Shown one piece after another: positions 38,192-51,600 of a stretch of 64,000 nucleotides of DNA (its first letter is position 1; each line of letters begins with the position of its first letter). Source of the stretch: Hippasteria phrygiana (Eukaryota > Echinodermata > Asteroidea > Valvatida > Goniasteridae); assembly GCA_037893225.1 (NCBI GenBank), contig JAZGUH010000360.1:310001-374000 (forward strand), read 5' to 3'. A program made the position numbers and the translations under genes. The notes under the pieces were generated by a model. The model saw only the letters and a list, made by a program, of their open reading frames with translations, did no database searches and had not been told where the DNA came from.

Positions 38192-40275
38192 CTGTATTTG
38201 GTTTATATTTCATGCAATTATGAATGAGTAGAGCAAGTCCATACCCCAGGGAATTTGACAGGCATGGAGCAATAAGTAGAAGGTAATATGCACACAGATG
38301 TTGGCCGGAAAGAAAATAAACATTGCGAGGTTTGAATTTTCTCCACAAGTGTTAACTCTAAGAAGCCGCCGATAATTGCAACATGTAGCGCCAGATCTAA
38401 GCTATCCATACATGTCAAAATTACTGAATTTGGTTGATATTTCATGCAATTATGAATTAGTAAAGCAAGTCCATACCCCAGGGAATTTGACATGCATGGA
38501 GCAATAAATAGAAGGTAATATGCACACAGATGTTGGCCGGAAAGAAAATAAACATTGCGAGGTTTGAATTTTCTCCACAAGTGTTAACTCTAAGAAGCCG
38601 CCGATAATTGCAACATGTAGCGCCAGATCTAAGCTATCCATACATGTCAAAATTACTGAATTTGGTTGATATTTCATGCAATTATGAATGAGTAAAGCAA
38701 GTCATACCCCAGGGAATTTGACATGCATGGAGCAATAAATAGAAGGTAATATGCACACAGATGTTGGCCGGAAAGAAAATAAACATTGCGAGGTTTGAAT
38801 TTTCTCCACAAGTTTTAACTCTAGGAAGCCGCCGATGATTGCAACATGTAGCGCCAGATCTAAGCTATCCATACATGTCAAAATTACTGAATTTGGTTGA
38901 TATTTCATGCAATTATGAATGAGTAAAGCAAGTCATACCCCAGGGTATTTGACATGCATGGAGCAATAAATAGACGGTAATATGCACACAGATGTTGGCC
39001 GGAAAGAAAATAAACATTGCGAGGTTTGAATTTTCTCCACAAGTTTTAACTCTAGGAAGCCGCCGATGATTGCAACATGTAGCGCCAGATCTAAGCTATC
39101 CATACATGTCAAAATTACTGTATTTGGTTTATATTTCATGCAATTATGAATGAGTAGAGCAAGTCCATACCCCAGGGAATTTGACAGGCATGGAGCAATA
39201 AGTAGAAGGTAATATGCACACAGATGTTGGCCGGAAAGAAAATAAACATTGCGAGGTTTGAATTTTCTCCACAAGTGTTAACTCTAAGAAGCCGCCGATA
39301 ATTGCAACATGTAGCGCCAGATCTAAGCTATCCATACATGTCAAAATTACTGAATTTGGTTGATATTTCATGCAATTATGAATGAGTAAAGCAAGTCATA
39401 CCCCAGGGAATTTGACATGCATGGAGCAATAAATAGAAGGTAATATGCACACAGATGTTGGCCGGAAAGAAAATAAACATTGCGAGGTTTGAATTTTCTC
39501 CACAAGTTTTAACTCTAGGAAGCCGCCGATGATTGCAACATGTAGCGCCAGATCTAAGCTATCCATACATGTCAAAATTACTGAATTTGGTTGATATTTC
39601 ATGCAATTATGAATGAGTAAAGCAAGTCATACCCCAGGGTATTTGACATGCATGGAGCAATAAATAGACGGTAATATGCACACAGATGTTGGCCGGAAAG
39701 AAAATAAACATTGCGAGGTTTGAATTTTCTCCACAAGTTTTAACTCTAGGAAGCCGCCGATGATTGCAACATGTAGCGCCAGATCTAAGCTATCCATACA
39801 TGTCAAAATTACTGTATTTGGTTTATATTTCATGCAATTATGAATGAGTAGAGCAAGTCCATACCCCAGGGAATTTGACAGGCATGGAGCAATAAGTAGA
39901 AGGTAATATGCACACAGATGTTGGCCGGAAAGAAAATAAACATTGCGAGGTTTGAATTTTCTCCACAAGTGTTAACTCTAAGAAGCCGCCGATAATTGCA
40001 ACATGTAGCGCCAGATCTAAGCTATCCATACATGTCAAAATTACTGAATTTGGTTGATATTTCATGCAATTATGAATTAGTAAAGCAAGTCCATACCCCA
40101 GGGAATTTGACATGCATGGAGCAATAAATAGAAGGTAATATGCACACAGATGTTGGCCGGAAAGAAAATAAACATTGCGAGGTTTGAATTTTCTCCACAA
40201 GTGTTAACTCTAAGAAGCCGCCGATAATTGCAACATGTAGCGCCAGATCTAAGCTATCAATACATGTCAAAATTA
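37035..40275. repeat. Tetramer HOR e*-f-g-h (926 bp), with one trimer
   Basis: Units: 37035-37960, 37961-38886, then a 694-bp unit e*-f-h (38887-39580) missing g, then e*-f-g (39581-40275), which passes into an e monomer. Each unit begins with the gggtattt marker. The missing 232-bp g is a clean one-monomer loss. Confidence 0.93.
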
Positions 40276-42127
40276 CTGAATTTGGTTGATATTTCATGCA
40301 ATTATGAATGAGTAAAGCAAGTCATACCCCAGGGAATTTGACATGCATGGAGCAATAAATAGACGGTAATATGCACACAGATGTTGGCCGGAAAGAAAAT
40401 AAACATTGCGAGGTTTGAATTTTCTCCACAAGTTTTAACTCTAGGAAGCCGCCGATGATTGCAACATGTAGCGCCAGATCTAAGCTATCCATACATGTCA
40501 AAATTACTGTATTTGGTTTATATTTCATGCAATTATGAATGAGTAAAGCAAGTCATACCCTAGGGAATTTGACAGGCATGGAGCAATAAATAGAAGGTAA
40601 TATGCACACAGATGTTGGCCGGAAAGAAAATAAACATTGCGAGGTTTGAATTTTCTCCACAAGTGTTAACTCTAAGAAGCCGCCGATAATTGCAACATGT
40701 AGCGCCAGATCTAAGCTATCCATACATGTCAAAATTACTGTATTTGGTTTATATTTCATGCAATTATGAATGAGTAGAGCAAGTCCATACCCCAGGGAAT
40801 TTGACAGGCATGGAGCAATAAGTAGAAGGTAATATGCACACAGATGTTGGCCGGAAAGAAAATAAACATTGCGAGGTTTGAATTTTCTCCACAAGTGTTA
40901 ACTCTAAGAAGCCGCCGATAATTGCAACATGTAGCGCCAGATCTAAGCTATCCATACATGTCAAAATTACTGAATTTGGTTGATATTTCATGCAATTATG
41001 AATGAGTAAAGCAAGTCATACCCCAGGGAATTTGACATGCATGGAGCAATAAATAGACGGTAATATGCACACAGATGTTGGCCGGAAAGAAAATAAACAT
41101 TGCGAGGTTTGAATTTTCTCCACAAGTTTTAACTCTAGGAAGCCGCCGATGATTGCAACATGTAGCGCCAGATCTAAGCTATCCATACATGTCAAAATTA
41201 CTGTATTTGGTTTATATTTCATGCAATTATGAATGAGTAGAGCAAGTCCATACCCCAGGGAATTTGACAGGCATGGAGCAATAAGTAGAAGGTAATATGC
41301 ACACAGATGTTGGCCGGAAAGAAAATAAACATTGCGAGGTTTGAATTTTCTCCACAAGTGTTAACTCTAAGAAGCCGCCGATAATTGCAACATGTAGCGC
41401 CAGATCTAAGCTATCCATACATGTCAAAATTACTGAATTTGGTTGATATTTCATGCAATTATGAATTAGTAAAGCAAGTCCATACCCCAGGGAATTTGAC
41501 ATGCATGGAGCAATAAATAGAAGGTAATATGCACACAGATGTTGGCCGGAAAGAAAATAAACATTGCGAGGTTTGAATTTTCTCCACAAGTGTTAACTCT
41601 AAGAAGCCGCCGATAATTGCAACATGTAGCGCCAGATCTAAGCTATCCATACATGTCAAAATTACTGTATTTGGTTTATATTTCATGCAATTATGAATGA
41701 GTAAAGCAAGTCATACCCTAGGGAATTTGACAGGCATGGAGCAATAAATAGAAGGTAATATGCACACAGATGTTGGCCGGAAAGAAAATAAACATTGCGA
41801 GGTTTGAATTTTCTCCACAAGTGTTAACTCTAAGAAGCCGCCGATAATTGCAACATGTAGCGCCAGATCTAAGCTATCCATACATGTCAAAATTACTGAA
41901 TTTGGTTGATATTTCATGCAATTATGAATGAGTAAAGCAAGTCCATACCCCAGGGAATTTGACATGCATGGAGCAATAAATAGACGGTAATATGCACACA
42001 GATGTTGGCCGGAAAGAAAATAAACATTGCGAGGTTTGAATTTTCTCCACAAGTTTTAACTCTAAGAAGCCGCCGATGATTGCAACATGTAGCGCCAGAT
42101 CTAAGCTATCCATACATGTCAAAATTA
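40276..42127. repeat. Transition block e d f e f g d and an a/c mosaic
   Basis: Eight monomers (starts 40276, 40507, 40738, 40970, 41201, 41433, 41665, 41896). The f at 40738 directly follows d, an order not common elsewhere. The last monomer has the a-type head with the extra C but taatatgcac and a G183 tail, so it is an a/c mosaic. It lies just before the 42.1-47.2 kb domain. Confidence 0.85.
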
Positions 42128-45100
42128 CTGAATTTGGTTGATATTTCATGCAATTATGAATGAGTAAAGCAAGTCATACCCTAGGGAATTTGACAGGCAT
42201 GGAGCAATAAATAGAAGGTAATATGCACACAGATGTTGGCCGGAAAGAAAATAAACATTGCGAGGTTTGAATTTTCTCCACAAGTGTTAACTCTAAGAAG
42301 CCGCCGATAATTGCAACATGTAGCGCCAGATCTAAGCTATCCATACATGTCAAAATTACTGAATTTGGTTGATATTTCATGCAATTATGAATGAGTAAAG
42401 CAAGTCATACCCTAGGGAATTTGACATGCATGGAGCAATAAATAGACGGTAATATGCACACAGATGTTGGCCGGAAAGAAAATAAACATTGCGAGGTTTG
42501 AATTTTCTCCACAAGTTTTAACTCTAAGAAGCCGCCGATGATTGCAACATGTAGCGCCAGATCTAAGCTATCCATACATGTCAAAATTACTGTATTTGGT
42601 TTATATTTCATGCAATTATGAATGAGTAAAGCAAGTCATACCCTAGGGAATTTGACAGGCATGGAGCAATAAATAGAAGGTAATATGCACACAGATGTTG
42701 GCCGGAAAGAAAATAAACATTGCGAGGTTTGAATTTTCTCCACAAGTGTTAACTCTAAGAAGCCGCCGATAATTGCAACATGTAGCGCCAGATCTAAGCT
42801 ATCCATACATGTCAAAATTACTGAATTTGGTTGATATTTCATGCAATTATGAATGAGTAAAGCAAGTCATACCCTAGGGAATTTGACAGGCATGGAGCAA
42901 TAAATAGAAGGTAATATGCACACAGATGTTGGCCGGAAAGAAAATAAACATTGCGAGGTTTGAATTTTCTCCACAAGTGTTAACTCTAAGAAGCCGCCGA
43001 TAATTGCAACATATAGCGCCAGATCTAAGCTATCCATACATGTCAAAATTACTGAATTTGGTTGATATTTCATGCAATTATGAATGAGTAAAGCAAGTCC
43101 ATACCCCAGGGAATTTGACATGCATGGAGCAATAAATAGACGGTAACATGTACACAGATGTTGGCCGGAAAGAAAATAAACATTGCGAGGTTTGAATTTT
43201 CTCCACAAGTTTTAACTCTAAGAAGCCGCCGGTGATTGCAACATGTAGCGCCAGATCTAAGCTATCCATACATGTCAAAATTACTGTATTTGGTTGATAT
43301 TTCATGCAATTATGAATGAGTAAAGCAAGTCATACCCTAGGGAATTTGACAGGCATGGAGCAATAAATAGACGGTAATATGCACACACATGTTGGCCGGA
43401 AAGAAAATAAACATTGCGAGGTTTGAATTTTCTCCACAAGTGTTAACTCTAAGAAGCCGCCGATAATTGCAACATATAGCGCCAGATCTAAGCTATCCAT
43501 ACATGTCAAAATTACTGAATTTGGTTGATATTTCATGCAATTATGAATGAGTAGAGCAAGTCCATACCCCAGGGAATTTGACATGCATGGAGCAATAAAT
43601 AGACGGTAACATGTACACAGATGTTGGCCGGAAAGAAAATAAACATTGCGAGGTTTGAATTTTCTCCACAAGTTTTAACTCTAAGAAGCCGCCGGTGATT
43701 GCAACATGTAGCGCCAGATCTAAGCTATCCATACATGTCAAAATTACTGTATTTGGTTTATATTTCATGCAATTATGAATGAGTAAAGCAAGTCATACCC
43801 TAGGGAATTTGACAGGCATGGAGCAATAAATAGAAGGTAATATGCACACAGATGTTGGCCGGAAAGAAAATAAACATTGCGAGGTTTGAATTTTCTCCAC
43901 AAGTTTTAACTCTAGGAATCCGCCGATGATTGCAACATGTAGCGCCAGATCTAAGCTATCCATACATGTCAAAATTACTGTATTTGGTTGATATTTCATG
44001 CAATTATGAATGAGTAAAGCAAGTCATACCCTAGGGAATTTGACAGGCATGGAGCAATAAATAGACGGTAATATGCACACACATGTTGGCCGGAAAGAAA
44101 ATAAACATTCCGAGGTTTGAATTTTCTCCACAAGTTTTAACTCTAAGAAGCCGCCGATAATTGCAACATGTAGCGCCAGATCTAAGCTATCCATACATGT
44201 CAAAATTACTGAATTTGGTTGATATTTCATGCAATTATGAATGAGTAAAGCAAGTCCATACCCCAGGGAATTTGACATGCATGGAGCAATAAATAGAAGG
44301 TAATATGCACACAGATGTTGGCCGGAAAGAAAATAGACATTGCGAGTTTTGAATTTTCTCCACAAGTTTTAACTCTAGGAAGCCGCCGATAATTGCAACA
44401 TGTAGCGCCAGATCTAAGCTATCCATACATGTCAAAATTACTGTATTTGGTTTATATTTCATGCAATTATGAATGAGTAAAGCAAGTCATACCCTAGGGA
44501 ATTTGACAGGCATGGAGCAATAAATAGAAGGTAATATGCACACAGATGTTGGCCGGAAAGAAAATAAACATTGCGAGGTTTGAATTTTCTCCACAAGTTT
44601 TAACTCTAGGAATCCGCCGATGATTGCAACATGTAGCGCCAGATCTAAGCTATCCATACATGTCAAAATTACTGTATTTGGTTGATATTTCATGCAATTA
44701 TGAATGAGTAAAGCAAGTCATACCCTAGGGAATTTGACAGGCATGGAGCAATAAATAGACGGTAATATGCACACACATGTTGGCCGGAAAGAAAATAAAC
44801 ATTCCGAGGTTTGAATTTTCTCCACAAGTTTTAACTCTAAGAAGCCGCCGATAATTGCAACATGTAGCGCCAGATCTAAGCTATCCATACATGTCAAAAT
44901 TACTGAATTTGGTTGATATTTCATGCAATTATGAATGAGTAAAGCAAGTCCATACCCCAGGGAATTTGACATGCATGGAGCAATAAATAGAAGGTAATAT
45001 GCACACAGATGTTGGCCGGAAAGAAAATAGACATTGCGAGTTTTGAATTTTCTCCACAAGTTTTAACTCTAGGAAGCCGCCGATAATTGCAACATGTAGC

Positions 45101-47217
45101 GCCAGATCTAAGCTATCCATACATGTCAAAATTACTGTATTTGGTTTATATTTCATGCAATTATGAATGAGTAAAGCAAGTCATACCCTAGGGAATTTGA
45201 CAGGCATGGAGCAATAAATAGAAGGTAATATGCACACAGATGTTGGCCGAAAAGAAAATAAACATTGCGAGGTTTGAATTTTCTCCACAAGTGTTAACTC
45301 TACGAAGCCGCCGATAATTGCAACATGTAGCGCCAGATCTAAGCTATCCATACATGTCAAAATTACTGAATTTGGTTGATATTTCATGCAATTATGAATG
45401 AGTAAAGCAAGTCCATACCCCAGGGAATTTGACATGCATGGAGCAATAAATAGACGGTAACATGTACACAGATGTTGGCCGGAAAGAAAATAAACATTGC
45501 GAGGTTTGAATTTTCTCCTCAAGTTTTAACTCTAGGAAGCCGCGAATGATTGCAACATGTAGCGCCAGATCTAAGCTATCCATACATGTCAAAATTACTG
45601 TATTTGGTTGATATTTAATGCAATTATGAATGAGTAGAGCAAGTCATACCCTAGGGAATTTGACAGGCATGGAGCAATAAATAGAAGGTAATATGCACAC
45701 AGATGTTGGCCGGAAAGAAAATAAACATTGCGAGGTTTGAATTTTCTCCACAAGTTTTAACTCTAAGAAGCCGCCGATAATTGCAACATGTAGCGCCAGA
45801 TCTAAGCTATCCATACATGTCAAAATTACTGAATTTGGTTGATATTTCATGCAATTATGAATGAGTAAAGCAACTCCATACCCCAGGGAATTTGACATGC
45901 ATGGAGCAATAAATAGAAGGTAATATGCACACAGATGTTGGCCGGAAAGAAAATAGACATTGCGAGTTTTGAATTTTCTCCACAAGTTTTAACTCTAGGA
46001 AGCCGCCGATAATTGCAACATGTAGCGCCAGATCTAAGCTATCCATACATGTCAAAATTACTGTATTTGGTTTATATTTCATGCAATTATGAATGAGTAA
46101 AGCAAGTCATACCCTAGGGAATTTGACAGGCATGGAGCAATAAATAGAAGGTAATATGCACACAGATGTTGGCCGGAAAGAAAATAAACATTGCGAGGTT
46201 TGAATTTTCTCCACAAGTGTTAACTCTACGAAGCCGCCGATAATTGCAACATGTAGCGCCAGATCTAAGCTATCCATACATGTCAAAATTACTGAATTTG
46301 GTTGATATTTCATGCAATTATGAATGAGTAAAGCAAGTCCATACCCCAGGGAATTTGACATGCATGGAGCAATAAATAGACGGTAACATGTACACAGATG
46401 TTGGCCGGAAAGAAAATAAACATTGCGAGGTTTGAATTTTCTCCACAAGTTTTAACTCTAAGAAGCCGCCGGTGATTGCAACATGTAGCGCCAGATCTAA
46501 GCTATCCATACATGTCAAAATTACTGTATTTGGTTTATATTTCAGGCAATTATGAATGAGTAAAGCAAGTCATACCCTAGGGAATTTGACAGGCATGGAG
46601 CAATAAATAGAAGGTAATATGCACACAGATGTTGGCCGGAAAGAAAATAAACATTGCGAGGTTTGAATTTTCTCCACAAGTGTTAACTCTAAGAAGCCGC
46701 CGATAATTGCAACATGTAGCGCCAGATCTAAGCTATCCATACATGTCAAAATTACTGTATTTGGTTTATATTTCATGCAATTATGAATGAGTAAAGCAAG
46801 TCCATACCCCAGGGAATTTGACATGCATGGAGCAATAAATAGACGGTAACATGTACACAGATGTTGGCCGGAAAGAAAATAAACATTGCGAGGTTTGAAT
46901 TTTCTCCTCAAGTTTTAACTCTAGGAAGCCGCGAATGATTGCAACATGTAGCGCCAGATCTAAGCTATCCATACATGTCAAAATTACTGTATTTGGTTGA
47001 TATTTCATGCAATTATGAATGAGTAAAGCAAGTCATACCCTAGGGAATTTGACAGGCATGGAGCAATAAATAGAAGGTAATATGCACACAGATGTTGGCC
47101 GGAAAGAAAATAAACATTGCCAGGTTTGAATTTTCTCCACAAGTGTTAACTCTAAGAAGCCGCCGATAATTGCAACATGTAGCGCCAGATCTAAGCTATC
47201 CATACATGTCAAAATTA
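42128..47217. repeat. 22-monomer duplicated block, copy 1
   Basis: Twenty-two monomers matching 48607-53696 at offset 6479. Markers concentrated in or private to the two copies: catatagcg, ccgccggtgatt, cacacacatg, cattccgagg, gcgagttttg, ggccgaaaag, ctctacgaag, ccgcgaatg with tcctcaag, ttcaggcaatt, caactccat and ttgccagg. By eye I see only a handful of differences: the edge monomers, T/G at position 13 near 46999, and ccaggtaattt near 52366 in the other copy. Confidence 0.93.
43747..45134. repeat. Tandem duplication of a 694-bp trimer, copy 1
   Basis: 43747-44440 and 44441-45134 each consist of a d variant with ctaggaatcc, a 231-bp monomer with cacacacatg and cattccgagg, and a b variant with gcgagttttg. 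The pair was duplicated as a whole with the surrounding 22-monomer block. Confidence 0.92.
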
Positions 47218-48606
47218 CTGAATTTGGTTGATATTTCATGCAATTATGAATGAGTAGAGCAAGTCCATACCCCAGGGAATTTGACATGCATGGAGCAATA
47301 AATAGACGGTAACATGTACACAGATGTTGGCCGGAAAGAAAATAAACATTGCGAGGTTTGAATTTTCTCCACAAGTTTTAACTCTAAGAAGCCGCCGATA
47401 ATTGCAACATGTAGCGCCAGATCTAAGCTATCCATACATGTCAAAATTACTGAATTTGGTTGATATTTCATGCAATTATGAATGAGTAAAGCAAGTCCAT
47501 ACCCCAGGGAATTTGACATGCATGGAGCAATAAATAGAAGGTAATATGCACACAGATGTTGGCCGGAAAGAAAATAGACATTGCGAGTTTTGAATTTTCT
47601 CCACAAGTTTTAACTCTAGGAAGCCGCCGATAATTGCAACATGTAGCGCCAGATCTAAGCTATCCATACATGTCAAAATTACTGTATTTGGTTTATATTT
47701 CATGCAATTATGAATGAGTAAAGCAAGTCATACCCTAGGGAATTTGACAGGCATGGAGCAATAAATAGAAGGTAATATGCACACAGATGTTGGCCGGAAA
47801 GAAAATAAACATTGCGAGGTTTGAATTTTCTCCACAAGTGTTAACTCTAAGAAGCCGCCGATAATTGCAACATGTAGCGCCAGATCTAAGCTATCCATAC
47901 ATGTCAAAATTACTGGATTTGGTTGATTTTTCATGCAATTATGAATGAGTAAAGCAAGTCCATACCCCAGGGAATTTGACATGCATGGAGCAATAAATAG
48001 ACGGTAACATGTACACAGATGTTGGCCGGAAAGAAAATAAACATTGCGAGGTTTGAATTTTCTCCACAAGTTTTAACTCTAGGAATCCGCCGATGATTGC
48101 AACATGTAGCGCCAGATCTAAGCTATCCATACATGTCAAAATTACTGTATTTGGTTGATATTTCATGCAATTATGAATGAGTAGAGCAAGTCATACCCCA
48201 GGGAATTTGACATGCATGGAGCAATAAATAGAAGGTAATATGCACACAGATGTTGGCCGGAAAGAAAATAAACATTGCGAGGTTTGAATTTTCTCCACAA
48301 GTGTTAACTCTAAGAAGCCGCCGATAATTGCAACATGTAGCGCCAGATCTAAGCTATCCATACATGTCAAAATTACTGAATTTGGTTGATATTTCATGCA
48401 ATTATGAATGAGTAAAGCAAGTCATACCCCAGGGAATTTGACATGCATGGAGCAATAAATAGACGGTAATATGCACACAGATGTTGGCCGGAAAGAAAAT
48501 AAACATTGCGAGGTTTGAATTTTCTCCACAAGTTTTAACTCTAGGAAGCCGCCGATGATTGCAACATGTAGCGCCAGATCTAAGCTATCCATACATGTCA
48601 AAATTA
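47218..48606. repeat. Six monomers between the 6479-bp copies: a b d a^ y e
   Basis: Starts 47218, 47450, 47682, 47913, 48145, 48376. The b has gcgagttttg, and the a^ has ctggattt and ttgatttttcatg. From 47913 to about 49299 the order a^ y e d c d matches 57164-58550 (offset 9251), linking this segment to the 5-mer HOR on the right. Confidence 0.87.
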
Positions 48607-51600
48607 CTGTATTTGGTTTATATTTCATGCAATTATGAATGAGTAAAGCAAGTCATACCCTAGGGAATTTGACAGGCATGGAGCAATAAATAGAAGGTAA
48701 TATGCACACAGATGTTGGCCGGAAAGAAAATAAACATTGCGAGGTTTGAATTTTCTCCACAAGTGTTAACTCTAAGAAGCCGCCGATAATTGCAACATGT
48801 AGCGCCAGATCTAAGCTATCCATACATGTCAAAATTACTGAATTTGGTTGATATTTCATGCAATTATGAATGAGTAAAGCAAGTCATACCCTAGGGAATT
48901 TGACATGCATGGAGCAATAAATAGACGGTAATATGCACACAGATGTTGGCCGGAAAGAAAATAAACATTGCGAGGTTTGAATTTTCTCCACAAGTTTTAA
49001 CTCTAAGAAGCCGCCGATGATTGCAACATGTAGCGCCAGATCTAAGCTATCCATACATGTCAAAATTACTGTATTTGGTTTATATTTCATGCAATTATGA
49101 ATGAGTAAAGCAAGTCATACCCTAGGGAATTTGACAGGCATGGAGCAATAAATAGAAGGTAATATGCACACAGATGTTGGCCGGAAAGAAAATAAACATT
49201 GCGAGGTTTGAATTTTCTCCACAAGTGTTAACTCTAAGAAGCCGCCGATAATTGCAACATGTAGCGCCAGATCTAAGCTATCCATACATGTCAAAATTAC
49301 TGAATTTGGTTGATATTTCATGCAATTATGAATGAGTAAAGCAAGTCATACCCTAGGGAATTTGACAGGCATGGAGCAATAAATAGAAGGTAATATGCAC
49401 ACAGATGTTGGCCGGAAAGAAAATAAACATTGCGAGGTTTGAATTTTCTCCACAAGTGTTAACTCTAAGAAGCCGCCGATAATTGCAACATATAGCGCCA
49501 GATCTAAGCTATCCATACATGTCAAAATTACTGAATTTGGTTGATATTTCATGCAATTATGAATGAGTAAAGCAAGTCCATACCCCAGGGAATTTGACAT
49601 GCATGGAGCAATAAATAGACGGTAACATGTACACAGATGTTGGCCGGAAAGAAAATAAACATTGCGAGGTTTGAATTTTCTCCACAAGTTTTAACTCTAA
49701 GAAGCCGCCGGTGATTGCAACATGTAGCGCCAGATCTAAGCTATCCATACATGTCAAAATTACTGTATTTGGTTGATATTTCATGCAATTATGAATGAGT
49801 AAAGCAAGTCATACCCTAGGGAATTTGACAGGCATGGAGCAATAAATAGACGGTAATATGCACACACATGTTGGCCGGAAAGAAAATAAACATTGCGAGG
49901 TTTGAATTTTCTCCACAAGTGTTAACTCTAAGAAGCCGCCGATAATTGCAACATATAGCGCCAGATCTAAGCTATCCATACATGTCAAAATTACTGAATT
50001 TGGTTGATATTTCATGCAATTATGAATGAGTAGAGCAAGTCCATACCCCAGGGAATTTGACATGCATGGAGCAATAAATAGACGGTAACATGTACACAGA
50101 TGTTGGCCGGAAAGAAAATAAACATTGCGAGGTTTGAATTTTCTCCACAAGTTTTAACTCTAAGAAGCCGCCGGTGATTGCAACATGTAGCGCCAGATCT
50201 AAGCTATCCATACATGTCAAAATTACTGTATTTGGTTTATATTTCATGCAATTATGAATGAGTAAAGCAAGTCATACCCTAGGGAATTTGACAGGCATGG
50301 AGCAATAAATAGAAGGTAATATGCACACAGATGTTGGCCGGAAAGAAAATAAACATTGCGAGGTTTGAATTTTCTCCACAAGTTTTAACTCTAGGAATCC
50401 GCCGATGATTGCAACATGTAGCGCCAGATCTAAGCTATCCATACATGTCAAAATTACTGTATTTGGTTGATATTTCATGCAATTATGAATGAGTAAAGCA
50501 AGTCATACCCTAGGGAATTTGACAGGCATGGAGCAATAAATAGACGGTAATATGCACACACATGTTGGCCGGAAAGAAAATAAACATTCCGAGGTTTGAA
50601 TTTTCTCCACAAGTTTTAACTCTAAGAAGCCGCCGATAATTGCAACATGTAGCGCCAGATCTAAGCTATCCATACATGTCAAAATTACTGAATTTGGTTG
50701 ATATTTCATGCAATTATGAATGAGTAAAGCAAGTCCATACCCCAGGGAATTTGACATGCATGGAGCAATAAATAGAAGGTAATATGCACACAGATGTTGG
50801 CCGGAAAGAAAATAGACATTGCGAGTTTTGAATTTTCTCCACAAGTTTTAACTCTAGGAAGCCGCCGATAATTGCAACATGTAGCGCCAGATCTAAGCTA
50901 TCCATACATGTCAAAATTACTGTATTTGGTTTATATTTCATGCAATTATGAATGAGTAAAGCAAGTCATACCCTAGGGAATTTGACAGGCATGGAGCAAT
51001 AAATAGAAGGTAATATGCACACAGATGTTGGCCGGAAAGAAAATAAACATTGCGAGGTTTGAATTTTCTCCACAAGTTTTAACTCTAGGAATCCGCCGAT
51101 GATTGCAACATGTAGCGCCAGATCTAAGCTATCCATACATGTCAAAATTACTGTATTTGGTTGATATTTCATGCAATTATGAATGAGTAAAGCAAGTCAT
51201 ACCCTAGGGAATTTGACAGGCATGGAGCAATAAATAGACGGTAATATGCACACACATGTTGGCCGGAAAGAAAATAAACATTCCGAGGTTTGAATTTTCT
51301 CCACAAGTTTTAACTCTAAGAAGCCGCCGATAATTGCAACATGTAGCGCCAGATCTAAGCTATCCATACATGTCAAAATTACTGAATTTGGTTGATATTT
51401 CATGCAATTATGAATGAGTAAAGCAAGTCCATACCCCAGGGAATTTGACATGCATGGAGCAATAAATAGAAGGTAATATGCACACAGATGTTGGCCGGAA
51501 AGAAAATAGACATTGCGAGTTTTGAATTTTCTCCACAAGTTTTAACTCTAGGAAGCCGCCGATAATTGCAACATGTAGCGCCAGATCTAAGCTATCCATA

